A model generated the notes under the pieces. That model worked only from the letters and a program-made list of their open reading frames with translations. It searched no databases and was not told the DNA's origin. This document shows positions 32,818 to 42,414 of a DNA stretch of 64,000 nt, piece after piece. The translations under genes were made by a program, and so were the position numbers. Numbering within the stretch: position 1 is the stretch's first letter; each line of letters starts with the position of its first letter. Source of the stretch: Mayfieldus sp963841445 (GTDB lineage Bacteria > Actinomycetota > Thermoleophilia > Solirubrobacterales > 70-9); assembly GCA_963841445.1 (NCBI GenBank), contig CAWJCP010000003.1, forward strand, positions 62,001 through 126,000, read 5' to 3'.

Positions 32818-33807
32818 ATGCGAAGACGGGCTCTTTTCACTCAGGTGGTCGCGGTCAACGTGGCGCTGATCTGCGCGGCAGCGCTCGCCGCGGGGCTGCT
32901 CGGCGGGCTCGATCCCGACCAGACGGAGCGGGTCGTGATCGTGATCGGGGTCGCTGCAACGCTCGGCCTCTTGGCCAACCTGGTCCTCTTGCGGGCCCGG
33001 TTCAGGCCCCTGGAGAACCTGATCGAGGACATGGAGAAGGTCGACTTGAGCCGGCCCCGTGCCCACGTTCCAACATCCATCGACGGCGTGGGCGAGACCG
33101 CGGAGGTGGAGCGGATCGAGCTTGCCTACCTGCGCATGCTGCGCCGCCTCGAAGCGGAGCGCCGGCGCGCCTCCAGTGCGGCGCTTCGCGCCCAGGAGGA
33201 GGAGCGGACGCGGGTGGCTCGCGATCTGCACGACGAGGTCAATCAGGCGCTGACCGGCGTTCTGCTGCGGCTCGAGGCGACCCGCGAGAGCGCCCCACCC
33301 GAGTTGGAGGCAGAGCTCGCCGAGACTCGCTCATTGGCCAGCCAGGCGATGGAGGAGCTGCTGTCGCTGGCGCGCCAGCTGCGCCCCACCGCTCTGGACG
33401 ACCTTGGATTGAAGGCGGCGATCGCGGGACAGGTCGAGGAGATCGGTCGGCGCGATATCTCGACCAGCTTCGTCGCCGAGGACGACTTCTCCGACCTCGA
33501 CGGCGACGTGCAGCTGGTCGTCTACCGGGTCGCCCAGGAGGCTCTCTCAAACGCCGCCCAGCACAGCCAGGCCGAGGCGATCTCGGTCAGCCTCGAACGT
33601 CACGGTTCGGGCGTGCACCTGAAGGTCTCAGACGACGGACGCGGCTTCTCGTTTGCGGCTGCGGAGCAGGGCCTCGGGATCGCCGGGATGCGCGAGCGGG
33701 CGCTGCTCGTCGACGGCGACGTGGAGATCCACTCCCGGCCGCAGGAAGGCACGACGGTCTGGTTGCGCATCGACTCGGCGCCGCGCGAAGCGCCGGCAGA
33801 GCCCTGA
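32818..33807 (+). CDS. NarL-type sensor histidine kinase
   Basis: 329 aa. Two N-terminal TM helices enclose only a few residues (GGLDPDQTER), so any sensing is in the membrane or cytosol. A HAMP-like segment (FRPLENLIEDMEKVDLSRP) is followed by the HisKA_3 dimerisation helix with the phospho-accepting His in 'RVARDLHDEVNQALTGVLLR', and the ATPase N/G boxes 'VAQEALSNAAQHSQ', 'VSDDGRGFSF', 'GLGIAGMRERA'. It is cognate to the LuxR-type regulator at 34275, separated by an antisense PRC-barrel gene. Signal unknown. Confidence 0.92.
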   Translation: MRRRALFTQVVAVNVALICAAALAAGLLGGLDPDQTERVVIVIGVAATLGLLANLVLLRARFRPLENLIEDMEKVDLSRPRAHVPTSIDGVGETAEVERIELAYLRMLRRLEAERRRASSAALRAQEEERTRVARDLHDEVNQALTGVLLRLEATRESAPPELEAELAETRSLASQAMEELLSLARQLRPTALDDLGLKAAIAGQVEEIGRRDISTSFVAEDDFSDLDGDVQLVVYRVAQEALSNAAQHSQAEAISVSLERHGSGVHLKVSDDGRGFSFAAAEQGLGIAGMRERALLVDGDVEIHSRPQEGTTVWLRIDSAPREAPAEP

Positions 33808-33823
33808 TCGCTCCCGAACGCCT

Positions 33824-34198
33824 CTAGTAGTTGCCCGAGATCCGGTCCCAGGCGCGGCGCAGCTTCTCGGTCATGCGATCGGGAACAGTGTCGTCGGGCC
33901 CCGCTTCCAGCGCCGCCGGGTTCTCGGAGGGCTCGGGCAGGGAGCGGCAGGCCGCGGCGTCGAGCCTCAGGGTCACGGCGTCGGTGCGCAGCTCGTCGAT
34001 CTGGGTTGCGTCAGCGAACAGGTGCCGGCTCCCGGCCGCGATCACGATGCCGTCGAAGATGTCGTCCTGCTCGTCGGCGAGCACGTGGGCGACGCTCCCG
34101 ACCGACTCGCCGTCGGAGCTGCGCACCTGGGTCCCCTCCTGCAGGGTCAGGTAAGAGGTCGGCTCGCCGGGGAGCTCTTCAGCCGTCACGGCGTCCAC
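33824..34198 (-). CDS. PRC-barrel domain protein
   Basis: 124 aa. 'GTQVRSSDGESVGSVAHVLADEQDDIFDGIVIAAGSRHLFAD' matches a PRC-barrel beta-domain (split here for length: GTQVRSSDGESVGSVAHVL, then FDGIVIAAGSRHLFADATQI). An acidic C-terminal helix follows (DRMTEKLRRAWDRISG). PRC-barrels act in photosynthetic reaction centres, ribosome maturation and stress proteins. It lies on the opposite strand between the sensor kinase and its response regulator, so the two regulatory genes cannot be one simple back-to-back pair and may need separate promoters. Confidence 0.78.
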   Translation of the reverse strand: MDAVTAEELPGEPTSYLTLQEGTQVRSSDGESVGSVAHVLADEQDDIFDGIVIAAGSRHLFADATQIDELRTDAVTLRLDAAACRSLPEPSENPAALEAGPDDTVPDRMTEKLRRAWDRISGNY

Positions 34199-34274
34199 GA
34201 TACTTGCCGGTCATGTGGGCGCTGAGCAGAGTGCGGGAAGGCAGCGATTGCGAAGCGAGAGGCTGGTGGGGTTG

Positions 34275-34907
34275 ATGCGGGTGCTGATCGCCGACGATCA
34301 CGGGATCGTTCGCTCCGGACTGCGGTTGCTGCTCGAGCGCCAGCCCGACATCGAGGTGATCGGCGAGGCCGCCGACGGGGCGGAAGCCCGTGACGCCGTG
34401 ATCCGGGAGCGACCCGACCTGGCGATCCTCGACGTGCGGATGCCGAAGCTGACCGGCCTGCAGGTGACGCGCGAGATCAAGCGCCAGGTCCCAGAGGTCT
34501 CGGTGCTGATCCTCTCGATGCACGATGACGAGCGCTACCTGTTCGAGGCGTTGAAGGCGGGTGCCTCCGGCTACGTTCTGAAGACGCAGGCCGACGCCGA
34601 CCTGCTGGAGGCGATCCGGGCGGTGCAGCGCGGCGAGCCCTTCCTCACCCCGTCGGCTCAGCAGGCTCTGATCAAGGACGTGCTGGAGCGCGGCCGTGAC
34701 GAGGCCGACGAGGACCTCACTCCGCGCGAGCAGGAGATCGTCAAGCTCGTCGCGGAGGCCCACACGACGCGCCAGATCGCCGAGATCCTCCACCTCTCCG
34801 AGAAGACGGTCGAGAACCACCGCGGCAACGCGATGCGGAAGCTCGGGATGCGCGATCGGGTCGAGTTGGTCCGCTACGCGATCCGGCGCGGGCTGATCGA
34901 GCCCTGA
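34275..34907 (+). CDS. LuxR/NarL-family response regulator
   Basis: 210 aa from ATG 34275 (MRVLIADDHGIVRSGLRLLL). The receiver domain has the acidic pocket DD, phosphoacceptor Asp in 'DLAILDVRMPKLTG', conserved 'ILSMHDDERY' and Lys in 'GYVLKTQ'. The C-terminal GerE HTH is 'LTPREQEIVKLVAEAHTTRQ' and 'SEKTVENHRGNAMRKLGMRD'. Paired with the NarL-type kinase upstream. An in-frame start at 34215 would add 20 poorly conserved residues, so I prefer 34275. The GNAT gene follows after 4 bases. Confidence 0.94.
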   Translation: MRVLIADDHGIVRSGLRLLLERQPDIEVIGEAADGAEARDAVIRERPDLAILDVRMPKLTGLQVTREIKRQVPEVSVLILSMHDDERYLFEALKAGASGYVLKTQADADLLEAIRAVQRGEPFLTPSAQQALIKDVLERGRDEADEDLTPREQEIVKLVAEAHTTRQIAEILHLSEKTVENHRGNAMRKLGMRDRVELVRYAIRRGLIEP

Positions 34908-34911
34908 GCAG

Positions 34912-35556
34912 ATGGCCGAGGAAGGCAGCGGCACAGCCTCAAGGCACGTCGTGGTCGCGGATGGGCTGGAGCTGCTGCTGCGGCCGCTGCGCTCCGACGA
35001 CAAGCGCCGCCTCGCCAGCGGCTTCGAGCAGCTCAGCCCGGAGAGCCGCTACCGGCGCTTCTTCGCCCCGCTGGCGAGCCTCAACGAGCAGGACCTGCGC
35101 TACCTGACCGAGATCGACCACCACGATCACGAGGCGCTGACCGCAATCGACCCGGAGAACGGGATGATCGTCGGAGTGGCGCGCTACGTGCGCCGCGACG
35201 ACCCCACCGAGGCCGAGGTCGCGGTCACCGTCGGCGATCCCTGGCAGGGCCGCGGGGTAGCCACGGCGCTGCTTCAAGAGCTCGTCGGCCGGGCCCGCGA
35301 GGAGGGCATCGAGAACTTCGTCGCCGTGGTGATGAGCGACAACACCGACGCGTTGGAGCTCTTCCGCCATCTCGCCCCCAGGGGATCGCACACTCGGCGC
35401 AGTGCCTCCGGTCACACCGAGCTGGTGATGGCCCTCCCGGACCCCGAGCGGTTCGGCGACTCGACCCTGGGGCGGGCTCTGCGGGCGGCTGCGGGAGGCT
35501 TGCGAATCAACCCGTGGCCGCGGCTGCGCGAGCGGATCAGCCGCCTCCATAGATGA
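34912..35556 (+). CDS. GNAT-family N-acetyltransferase
   Basis: 214 aa. 'LRPLRSDDKRRLASGFEQLS' and 'SRYRRFFAPLASLNEQDLRY' are typical of the GNAT domain found fused to Pat-type enzymes. The acetyl-CoA loop is 'VGDPWQGRGVATALLQELV' (Q/RxxGxG/A) followed by 'VVMSDNTDALELFRHL'. The segment after 160 is variable. It is four bases downstream of the response regulator, so probably in the same transcript. Substrate unknown; protein-lysine acetylation is possible by analogy with Pat proteins but not shown. Confidence 0.85.
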   Translation: MAEEGSGTASRHVVVADGLELLLRPLRSDDKRRLASGFEQLSPESRYRRFFAPLASLNEQDLRYLTEIDHHDHEALTAIDPENGMIVGVARYVRRDDPTEAEVAVTVGDPWQGRGVATALLQELVGRAREEGIENFVAVVMSDNTDALELFRHLAPRGSHTRRSASGHTELVMALPDPERFGDSTLGRALRAAAGGLRINPWPRLRERISRLHR

Positions 35557-35558
35557 TC

Positions 35559-35676
35559 GGCCGCGAAACGAAGTGGAGCGGCAGGTTGGTGTTGGGCGGC
35601 GACACAGAGTGTCGCCGCAGGTGCATGTCAGGCCGCGAAGCGGTCGCATGAGATTGTCAGGCGGCGCCGCCGCCGC
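35559..35676 (-). repeat. Hairpin repeat cluster b (four modules)
   Basis: Read on the minus strand: a GC hairpin followed by CTGACAATCTC; a CGACCGCTTCGCGGCC module followed by TGACATGC; GGCGACAC-TCT-GTGTCGCC, a perfect 8-bp stem; and the 26-base unit identical to 17867-17892. It fills the gap after the GNAT gene and before the cupin gene and may also help terminate transcription. The repeated pattern of hairpin plus TGACAT spacer links it to cluster a. Confidence 0.6.
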
Positions 35677-35693
35677 AATTTATTCTTTACGCA

Positions 35694-36206
35694 ATGGCCT
35701 CGAGCGGCGAGCGAATCTCGAACCAGGCGACCGGGTTCAGCCTCCTGTTCCGAAAGACGGCCGCCGACACGGACGGCGAGCTGCTGGAGATGGAGGCGAC
35801 CTACGAACACGGCTCGGCGAAGCCGGTCGAGCACTTCCATCCGCGCCAGCGTGAGCACTTCGAGATCCTCGAGGGAACCCTGCGGGCCCGAATCGAGGGC
35901 ACCGAGCGCGAGCTGCGGGCCGGCGACTCCCTCGACATCGAGGCCGGTGTGCCGCACGCGATGTGGAACGAGGGCCCGGAGCGGGCCAGGACGCTGTGGC
36001 AGACACGGCCGGCGCTGCGAACCGAAAGCTTCTTCGAGACGATCGTCGCCCTTGGGGGAGCCGGCAAGCCCGGCCTGCTTCAGACCGCGGTGATCGCCAG
36101 CGAGTATCGCGACGAGTTCCGCACCACCTCGCCTCCCCAGGTACTGCAAGTTCCGGTGGTCTCGATCCTCGCTCCGATCGGCCGCCTGCTCGGCCGCAAG
36201 GCTTGA
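35694..36206 (+). CDS. Cupin-domain protein
   Basis: 170 aa. Cupin motif 1 is 'PVEHFHPRQREHFEILEGTL' (G-x5-H-x-H-x3-4-E-like) and motif 2 'GDSLDIEAGVPHAMWNEGPE'. The metal ligands His-His-Glu-His are present. The C-terminal half carries a helical extension (TESFFETIVALGGAGK) common in actinobacterial cupins. Single-domain cupins include dioxygenases, isomerases and binding proteins, so the reaction is undetermined. It stands between the hairpin repeat cluster and the SUF regulator. Confidence 0.85.
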   Translation: MASSGERISNQATGFSLLFRKTAADTDGELLEMEATYEHGSAKPVEHFHPRQREHFEILEGTLRARIEGTERELRAGDSLDIEAGVPHAMWNEGPERARTLWQTRPALRTESFFETIVALGGAGKPGLLQTAVIASEYRDEFRTTSPPQVLQVPVVSILAPIGRLLGRKA

Positions 36207-36264
36207 CCAGCCGAGCCCGAGCTTGTCGATGACATTCATTGAGCACCTCGGGCTTGGCGCTCGA

Positions 36265-36308
36265 TCGATTGGTGCCGGGCCATAACCGACCAATCGAGTA
36301 GGATTTAG
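36265..36308 (+). promoter_or_regulatory. Candidate operator/promoter of the SUF regulator, probably leaderless
   Basis: An inverted repeat TCGATTGGT (36265-36273)/ACCAATCGA (36289-36297) precedes TAGGAT (36299-36304), a good actinobacterial -10 element. The start codon at 36313 is only eight bases after the -10, which predicts a leaderless mRNA. The inverted repeat overlaps the expected core promoter, consistent with autorepression by the Rrf2 protein. Confidence 0.5.
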
Positions 36309-36312
36309 TTCG

Positions 36313-36780
36313 ATGCTGTTCTCGACCAAAGCGGAGTACGGAGTTCGTCTGATGGTGGAGCTGGGCCGTCAGCCGGGGTCGGAGCCGGTCGCCCTCAGCG
36401 CCGTCGCCGAGGCCGAGAACCTGCCGCTCAGCTACCTCGAGCACCTGGTCGCGAAGCTGCGCCAAGCGGAGCTGGTCACCTCGACCCGCGGCGCCCACGG
36501 CGGCTACCGGCTCGCGCGCCCGGCGGCCAAGATCACCATGGACGAGGTGGTCGAGGCCCTCGAGGGCCAAATCACGCCGATGGAGTGCTTTCACCTCACG
36601 CCGGAGGGGAAGGTGCTCTGCTCGCACGAGACCGACGCCGACCATGCCTGCGCGACGAAGCTCCTTTGGACCCGTGTGCAGGGCGGCGTCAACAAGGCGC
36701 TCTCCGGGACGACCCTTGCCGACCTGGTCGAGTTCGCCGGGCCGCGCGAAGGCAAAGGGGCCGTGGGCAGCGCGGCCTAG
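36313..36780 (+). CDS. Rrf2-family Fe-S transcriptional regulator (SUF operon regulator)
   Basis: 155 aa. N-terminal winged helix 'MLFSTKAEYGVRLMVELGRQ' with recognition helix 'LPLSYLEHLVAKLRQAELV' and wing 'GAHGGYRLARP'. Cys92, Cys103 and Cys113 lie in the cluster-binding loop, spaced as in IscR-like proteins, so it probably senses Fe-S status. It heads the suf gene set and is followed after 36 bases by sufC. Many actinobacteria instead use an ArsR-type SufR here. Expected role: repress or activate sufCSU and sufBD according to cluster demand. Confidence 0.88.
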   Translation: MLFSTKAEYGVRLMVELGRQPGSEPVALSAVAEAENLPLSYLEHLVAKLRQAELVTSTRGAHGGYRLARPAAKITMDEVVEALEGQITPMECFHLTPEGKVLCSHETDADHACATKLLWTRVQGGVNKALSGTTLADLVEFAGPREGKGAVGSAA

Positions 36781-36816
36781 CATCGCCCGACCTCAAACAA
36801 ACAAGATGGAGACTTG

Positions 36817-37581
36817 ATGGCTGATCTGGAGATCCGCAACCTGCATGTGACCGCCGAGGGAAAGCAGATCCTCAAGGGGCTGGACCTCGACGTCGAGAAG
36901 GGCCGAATCCATGCCCTTATGGGGCCGAACGGCTCCGGTAAGTCAACGCTCGCGAACGCGATCATGGGCCACCCGAGCCTCGAGGTGACCGAGGGCACGA
37001 TCACCTACAAGGGCGAGGACGTGACCGAAGCAGATCCCGACGTCCGGGCCCGCGCGGGGCTCTTCATGGCCTTCCAGTACCCGGTCGCGATTCCCGGCGT
37101 GACGGTGAGCAAGTACCTGCGCATGATCATCAACGCGCAGCGCGAATCGCGCGGCGAGCAGCCGGTCAAGATAAAGGAGTTCGCGAAGACGGCGCAGGAG
37201 GCGATGGAGCTGATGAACATCCCGCGCGACTTCTCCAGCCGCTACCTGAACGACGGGTTCTCGGGCGGCGAGAAGAAGCGCATGGAGATCCTTCAGCTGG
37301 CGCTGCTGCGACCGCAGATCGCGGTCCTCGACGAGACCGACTCAGGGCTCGACATCGACGCGCTGCGGACAGTCGCCGAAGGGGTCAACACTTTCACCGG
37401 GCCCGAGATGGGAGTCCTGATCATCACCCACTACCAGCGGATCCTGCACCTGGTAAAGCCCGACGCCGTGCACGTGATGTTCGAGGGCCGGATCGTGAAG
37501 GAGGGCGGCCCGGAGCTGGTCGAGCAGCTCGAGGCGAAGGGCTACGGCTGGATTCGCGAGGAGGTCGAGGCCGCTGCATAG
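36817..37581 (+). CDS. sufC: Fe-S cluster assembly ATPase SufC
   Basis: 254 aa from ATG 36817, with a GGAGA ribosome binding site. ABC ATPase motifs: Walker A GPNGSGKST, 'AFQYPVAIPGVTVSKYLRM' (SufC-specific Q-loop region), signature FSGGEKKR, Walker B 'IAVLDETDSGLDIDAL' and 'ITHYQRIL'. SufC drives the SufBCD scaffold that builds Fe-S clusters. Here it is separated from sufB/sufD by sufS, sufU and the Rieske gene, an order that differs from the common sufB-D-C-S-U layout. Confidence 0.95.
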   Translation: MADLEIRNLHVTAEGKQILKGLDLDVEKGRIHALMGPNGSGKSTLANAIMGHPSLEVTEGTITYKGEDVTEADPDVRARAGLFMAFQYPVAIPGVTVSKYLRMIINAQRESRGEQPVKIKEFAKTAQEAMELMNIPRDFSSRYLNDGFSGGEKKRMEILQLALLRPQIAVLDETDSGLDIDALRTVAEGVNTFTGPEMGVLIITHYQRILHLVKPDAVHVMFEGRIVKEGGPELVEQLEAKGYGWIREEVEAAA

Positions 37582-37597
37582 CGGCCTTTCGAGTCGA

Positions 37598-38854
37598 ATG
37601 AAGCCACTCGCAACCGCCCCCGCCGCCCTCCCACGCTCGATCGAGGAGATCAGGGCCGAGTTTCCGATCCTCTCGCGCGAGATCAACGGCGAGCCGCTCG
37701 CCTACCTCGACAACGGCGCCACCGCCCAGAAGCCGCTCGCCGTGCTCGAGGCGCTCGACGACTTCAACCGGCAAAGCAACGCCAACGTCCACCGCGGCGT
37801 CCACACGCTCTCCGAGGAGTCGACGCGACTCTACGAGGAGGCACGGATCCGCATCGCCGCCCACCTGCGCGCCGAGCGCCGCGAGGTCGTCTTCACCCGC
37901 AACGTGACCGGGGCGATCAACCTCGTCGCCCGCGCCTGGGGCGCCGCCAACGTCGGCGCCGGCGACCGCATCGTGATCACCGAGATGGAGCATCACTCCA
38001 ATGTCGTCCCCTGGTACCTGCTTGCTCAAGAAGTCGGCGCGGTGCTGGACTGGGTCCCCGTCACCGACGAGGGGCGAATCGACCTCGACGATCTGGCGGC
38101 AGCACTGGAGCGGGAGCCGAAGATTCTCGCCGTGGCACATGTCTCCAACGTGCTCGGCACGATCAACCCGATCGAGGAATTCAGCCGCATGGCCCACGAC
38201 GCGGGCGCGCTGGTACTCGTCGACGGCGCCCAGGCAGCACCGAAGCTGGGGCTCGACATCGGGCGGCTGGGTGCCGACTTCTACGGCTTCACCGGTCACA
38301 AGGCCTACGGGCCGACCGGCGTCGGGGTCCTCTGGGGGCGCCGCGAGCTTCTCGACGCGATGGGGCCATATGAGGGCGGCGGGTCGATGATCCACAAGGT
38401 GCAAAAGCAGACGATCAGCTGGGCCGAGGTCCCGGCCCGCTTCGAGGCAGGGACTCCCCCGATCGCCGAGGCGGTCGGGCTCGCGGCTGCGATCGACTGG
38501 ATCGACGAGCTCGGCACCGACGCGATCCACGCGCACGAGTCCGAGCTGGCCGAGTACGCGCTCGCACGGCTCGCGGAGGTCCCCGGGCTGCGGATATTCG
38601 GTCCTCCGGCCGGAGAGGACCGCACCGGGATCGTCTCCTTCGAGCTCGAGGGAGTGCACGCCCATGACGTCTCCGAGATCCTCGACCGGCACGGCGTCGC
38701 GGTTCGCGCCGGGCACCACTGCGCCCAGGTCCTGATGGAGCGGCTCGGCGTCGCGGCCACGACCCGCGCCAGCCTCGCGGTCTACAACACCCAGGCGGAG
38801 ATCGACCGGCTGATCGACGGGCTGATTGACGCCCGCCGGGTCTTCGAGCTGTGA
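37598..38854 (+). CDS. sufS: Cysteine desulfurase SufS
   Basis: A 418-aa class-II (group II) PLP enzyme. 'LAYLDNGATAQKPLAVLEAL', 'NVHRGVHTLSEESTRLYEEA', PLP Lys in 'YGFTGHKAYGPTGVGVLWG', and the catalytic Cys in 'AVRAGHHCAQVLMERLG' within the short loop typical of SufS. It mobilises sulfur from cysteine as persulfide and passes it to SufU. Its stop overlaps the sufU start (TGATG). Active-site residues all appear present and the length is normal. Confidence 0.95.
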   Translation: MKPLATAPAALPRSIEEIRAEFPILSREINGEPLAYLDNGATAQKPLAVLEALDDFNRQSNANVHRGVHTLSEESTRLYEEARIRIAAHLRAERREVVFTRNVTGAINLVARAWGAANVGAGDRIVITEMEHHSNVVPWYLLAQEVGAVLDWVPVTDEGRIDLDDLAAALEREPKILAVAHVSNVLGTINPIEEFSRMAHDAGALVLVDGAQAAPKLGLDIGRLGADFYGFTGHKAYGPTGVGVLWGRRELLDAMGPYEGGGSMIHKVQKQTISWAEVPARFEAGTPPIAEAVGLAAAIDWIDELGTDAIHAHESELAEYALARLAEVPGLRIFGPPAGEDRTGIVSFELEGVHAHDVSEILDRHGVAVRAGHHCAQVLMERLGVAATTRASLAVYNTQAEIDRLIDGLIDARRVFEL

Positions 38855-39285
38855 TGGACGAGCTCTACCGCGACCAGATCCTCGAGCACTACAAGCGCCC
38901 GCACAACTTCGGAGCGCTTGAGGATTTCGACCTCGAGTTCGAGGACACGAACCCGTTCTGTGGCGACGAGCAGCAGGTGCGGATAAAGCTCGACGACGAG
39001 GGACGGGTCGCGGAGGTGCGCTTCGAGGGCAAGGGATGCGCGATCTCGACCGCGGCCAGCTCGCTGCTCAGCGACGAGCTGGCCGGCAAGACTCGCGAAG
39101 AGCTGCTGCGCCTCGACAAGGACTTCGTCCTCGAGCTGCTCGGGATCGAGATCTCGGCGACGAGGATGAAGTGCGCGCTGCTCGGGCTCAAGGTCGTCAA
39201 GGGCGCCAGCCTCGGCCAGTCCGCCGACTGGGAGGACGAGGGCGAGCGAGGCGACCCGGCCGAGTTTCAGCGCTCAGGCATCTGA
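38854..39285 (+). CDS. sufU: SufU, sulfur-transfer protein / zinc-dependent activator of SufS
   Basis: 143 aa. Ligands Cys36 and Asp38 (NPFCGDEQ), Cys62 (GKGCAIS) and Cys107 (RMKCALLG) form the SufU/IscU metal site. An insert between the second and third cysteines and the SufS partner indicate SufU, which accepts persulfide from SufS. The GTG three bases upstream is in frame, but the coupled ATG at 38854 is the natural start. Confidence 0.93.
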   Translation: MDELYRDQILEHYKRPHNFGALEDFDLEFEDTNPFCGDEQQVRIKLDDEGRVAEVRFEGKGCAISTAASSLLSDELAGKTREELLRLDKDFVLELLGIEISATRMKCALLGLKVVKGASLGQSADWEDEGERGDPAEFQRSGI

Positions 39286-39370
39286 GCTGCCGTTCCGGCG
39301 TCGCCTCGAACGTCCCGAGCACGCGAGGCGGACGTTCAGGCACCGCGAGCCGGCCGCGCCCCCCGCCCGC

Positions 39371-39399
39371 TAAAATCCGAGTGCAACAGTAGGTTTTAC
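39371..39399 (+). promoter_or_regulatory. Candidate promoter for Rieske-sufB-sufD unit
   Basis: TAAAAT (39371-39376) is a strong -10 match in a GC-rich background. A second box AGTAGGTTTTAC (39388-39399) resembles AGTAGGATTTAG upstream of the Rrf2 gene (36297-36308). Either could be the promoter. The shared box suggests common control of the two suf transcription units. Confidence 0.4.
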
Positions 39400-39430
39400 G
39401 TGACTTCAATCACAACCTGGAAAGGCACGC

Positions 39431-39748
39431 TTGAGCGACAAGGTCACCGTCTGCCCCGCGGCGGAGCTTCCGCCCGGAGAGACGCAGCTCGTCGAGGTCG
39501 AGGGCCGCAAGATCGGCGTCTTCAACTGCGACGGGCATCTGTACGCGATCGAGGATCGCTGCTCGCACGACGACGGCCCGCTCGCCGAGGGCGAGTTCGA
39601 TCCCGATGCCTGTACCGTGGAGTGCCCCCGTCACGGCTCGCTGTTCGATCTGACAAACGGCAGGCCGAAGACGCTTCCCGCCTACGTGCCCGTGGAGACC
39701 TTTCCGGTCACGGTCGAGAACGAGACCATTCAACTGGAGGTCAATTGA
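39431..39748 (+). CDS. Rieske-type [2Fe-2S] ferredoxin
   Basis: 105 aa, TTG start with a GGAAAGG ribosome binding site. It binds a [2Fe-2S] cluster with Cys44/His46 (EDRCSHDDGPL) and Cys65/His68 (VECPRHGSLF), the exact Rieske pattern of non-haem oxygenase ferredoxins. It lies inside the suf cluster, one base before sufB, so it may supply electrons to or report on cluster assembly. A dioxygenase partner is not present. Confidence 0.92.
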   Translation: MSDKVTVCPAAELPPGETQLVEVEGRKIGVFNCDGHLYAIEDRCSHDDGPLAEGEFDPDACTVECPRHGSLFDLTNGRPKTLPAYVPVETFPVTVENETIQLEVN

Positions 39749-39749
39749 G

Positions 39750-41183
<1,434 letters not shown>

Positions 41184-41189
41184 ATCGGG

Positions 41190-41227
41190 CCCGCCGCCTC
41201 CTCCGCTTCGCGTCCGGGGGCGGCGGG
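41190..41227 (+). other. GC hairpin between sufB and sufD
   Basis: CCCGCCGCC (41190-41198) can pair with GGCGGCGGG (41219-41227). It occupies nearly the whole 45-base gap and ends just before the sufD TTG start, so it could reduce sufD translation or stabilise the upstream mRNA. No function is shown. Confidence 0.35.
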
Positions 41228-41228
41228 G

Positions 41229-42402
41229 TTGGCGGAGCCCGAGCCCGACTGGCTCACCGAGAGGCGCCGCCAGGGCGCCTCTTTGGCGAGCGAGCTGGCG
41301 CTGCCGGACGCCAAGCAGAAGGGCTGGGAGTTCACCGACCTCGCCGGCCTCGACCTCGACGCCTACGAGCCGGCGAACGGCACCGTCGATCTCGAGGATG
41401 GCGGCGCCGCCGACGCGGGCGCGATCGTGCTGCCGCTCGACGCGGCCCTCGCCGAGCGACCCGACGCGTTGCGCGAGCACCTCGGCTCGCTGGTCTCGAT
41501 CGAGGATCCCTTCGTGGCCCGAAACGACGCCGGCTGGGAGGCCGGCGTCCTCGTCTACGTCCCCAGCGGTGTCCGCGTCCCCGAGCCGATCGAGGTCTCG
41601 GCCGTCCAGGGCGCTGCCGGCTCCACCCTTCATTGGCGCACCCTGATCGTGCTCGAGGAGGGTGCCGAGGCCGAGGTCTGGGAGAGCTACGGCTCCGAGG
41701 ACTCAGAGCTCGACGCGGTCCTCAACAGCGTCGTCGAGCTGCGGGTCGGTGACGGGGCCCGGCTGCGCTACGTCTGCAAGCAGGACATCTCCGAGCAGAG
41801 CTGGATCTTCGCCACCCAGCGCGCCGAGGTCGGCCGCGACGGCTCACTCGACTGGACGGCGCTGGGCTTCGGCTCGGCGCGCGGCAAGGTGCGGATGGAG
41901 ACCAAGCTCGCCGGCCAGGGCTCAGAGGCGCGGGTGACCGGCGCCTACGCCGGGCGGCGGCAGCCAGCACCTCGACTTCGACACCACCCAGGAGCACGCC
42001 GCACCCAACACCTTCTCCGACCTCGCCTTCCGCGGCGTGCTCGCCGACCGCGGCACCGCGGTATGGCGGGGGATGATCCGCGTCGATCCCGGCGCCCAGC
42101 AGACCGACGCTTTTCAGGAAAGTCGGAATCTGCTTCTGTCGACGAAGGCCCACGCCGACGCGATCCCGGGCCTCGAGATCGAGGCCAACGACGTGCGCTG
42201 CACGCACGCCGCCGCGGTCGCGCAGATCGACCGTGAGCAGCTGCACTACCTGCGCGCGCGCGGCCTCGACGAGGGCACCGCGAGGCGGCTGATCATCGAG
42301 GCCTTCCTCGAAGCGCTGGTCGAGCGGCTCGGCGAGGGAAGGCTCCGCGACGAGATCTCCGCCGCGCTCGAGGAGCGCCTCGGCGAACTGCTGGGGTCCT
42401 GA
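41229..42402 (+). CDS. sufD: Fe-S cluster assembly protein SufD, frame broken once
   Basis: TTG start (LAEPEPDWLTERRRQGASLA). 'QKGWEFTDLAGLDLDAYEP', 'VLVYVPSGVRVPEPIEVSAV' and 'TLIVLEEGAEAEVWESYGSE' identify SufD. Near 41953-41960 one extra base shifts the frame; the protein continues as 'GGGSQHLDFDTTQEHAAPNT', 'RTAVWRGMIRVDPGAQQTD'-like sequence and 'YLRARGLDEGTARRLIIEAF', ending LGELLGS. Because the conserved beta-helix core runs across the break, sequence error is more likely than loss. It partners SufB and SufC. Confidence 0.9.
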
Positions 42403-42414
42403 GGATCGCCGCCG

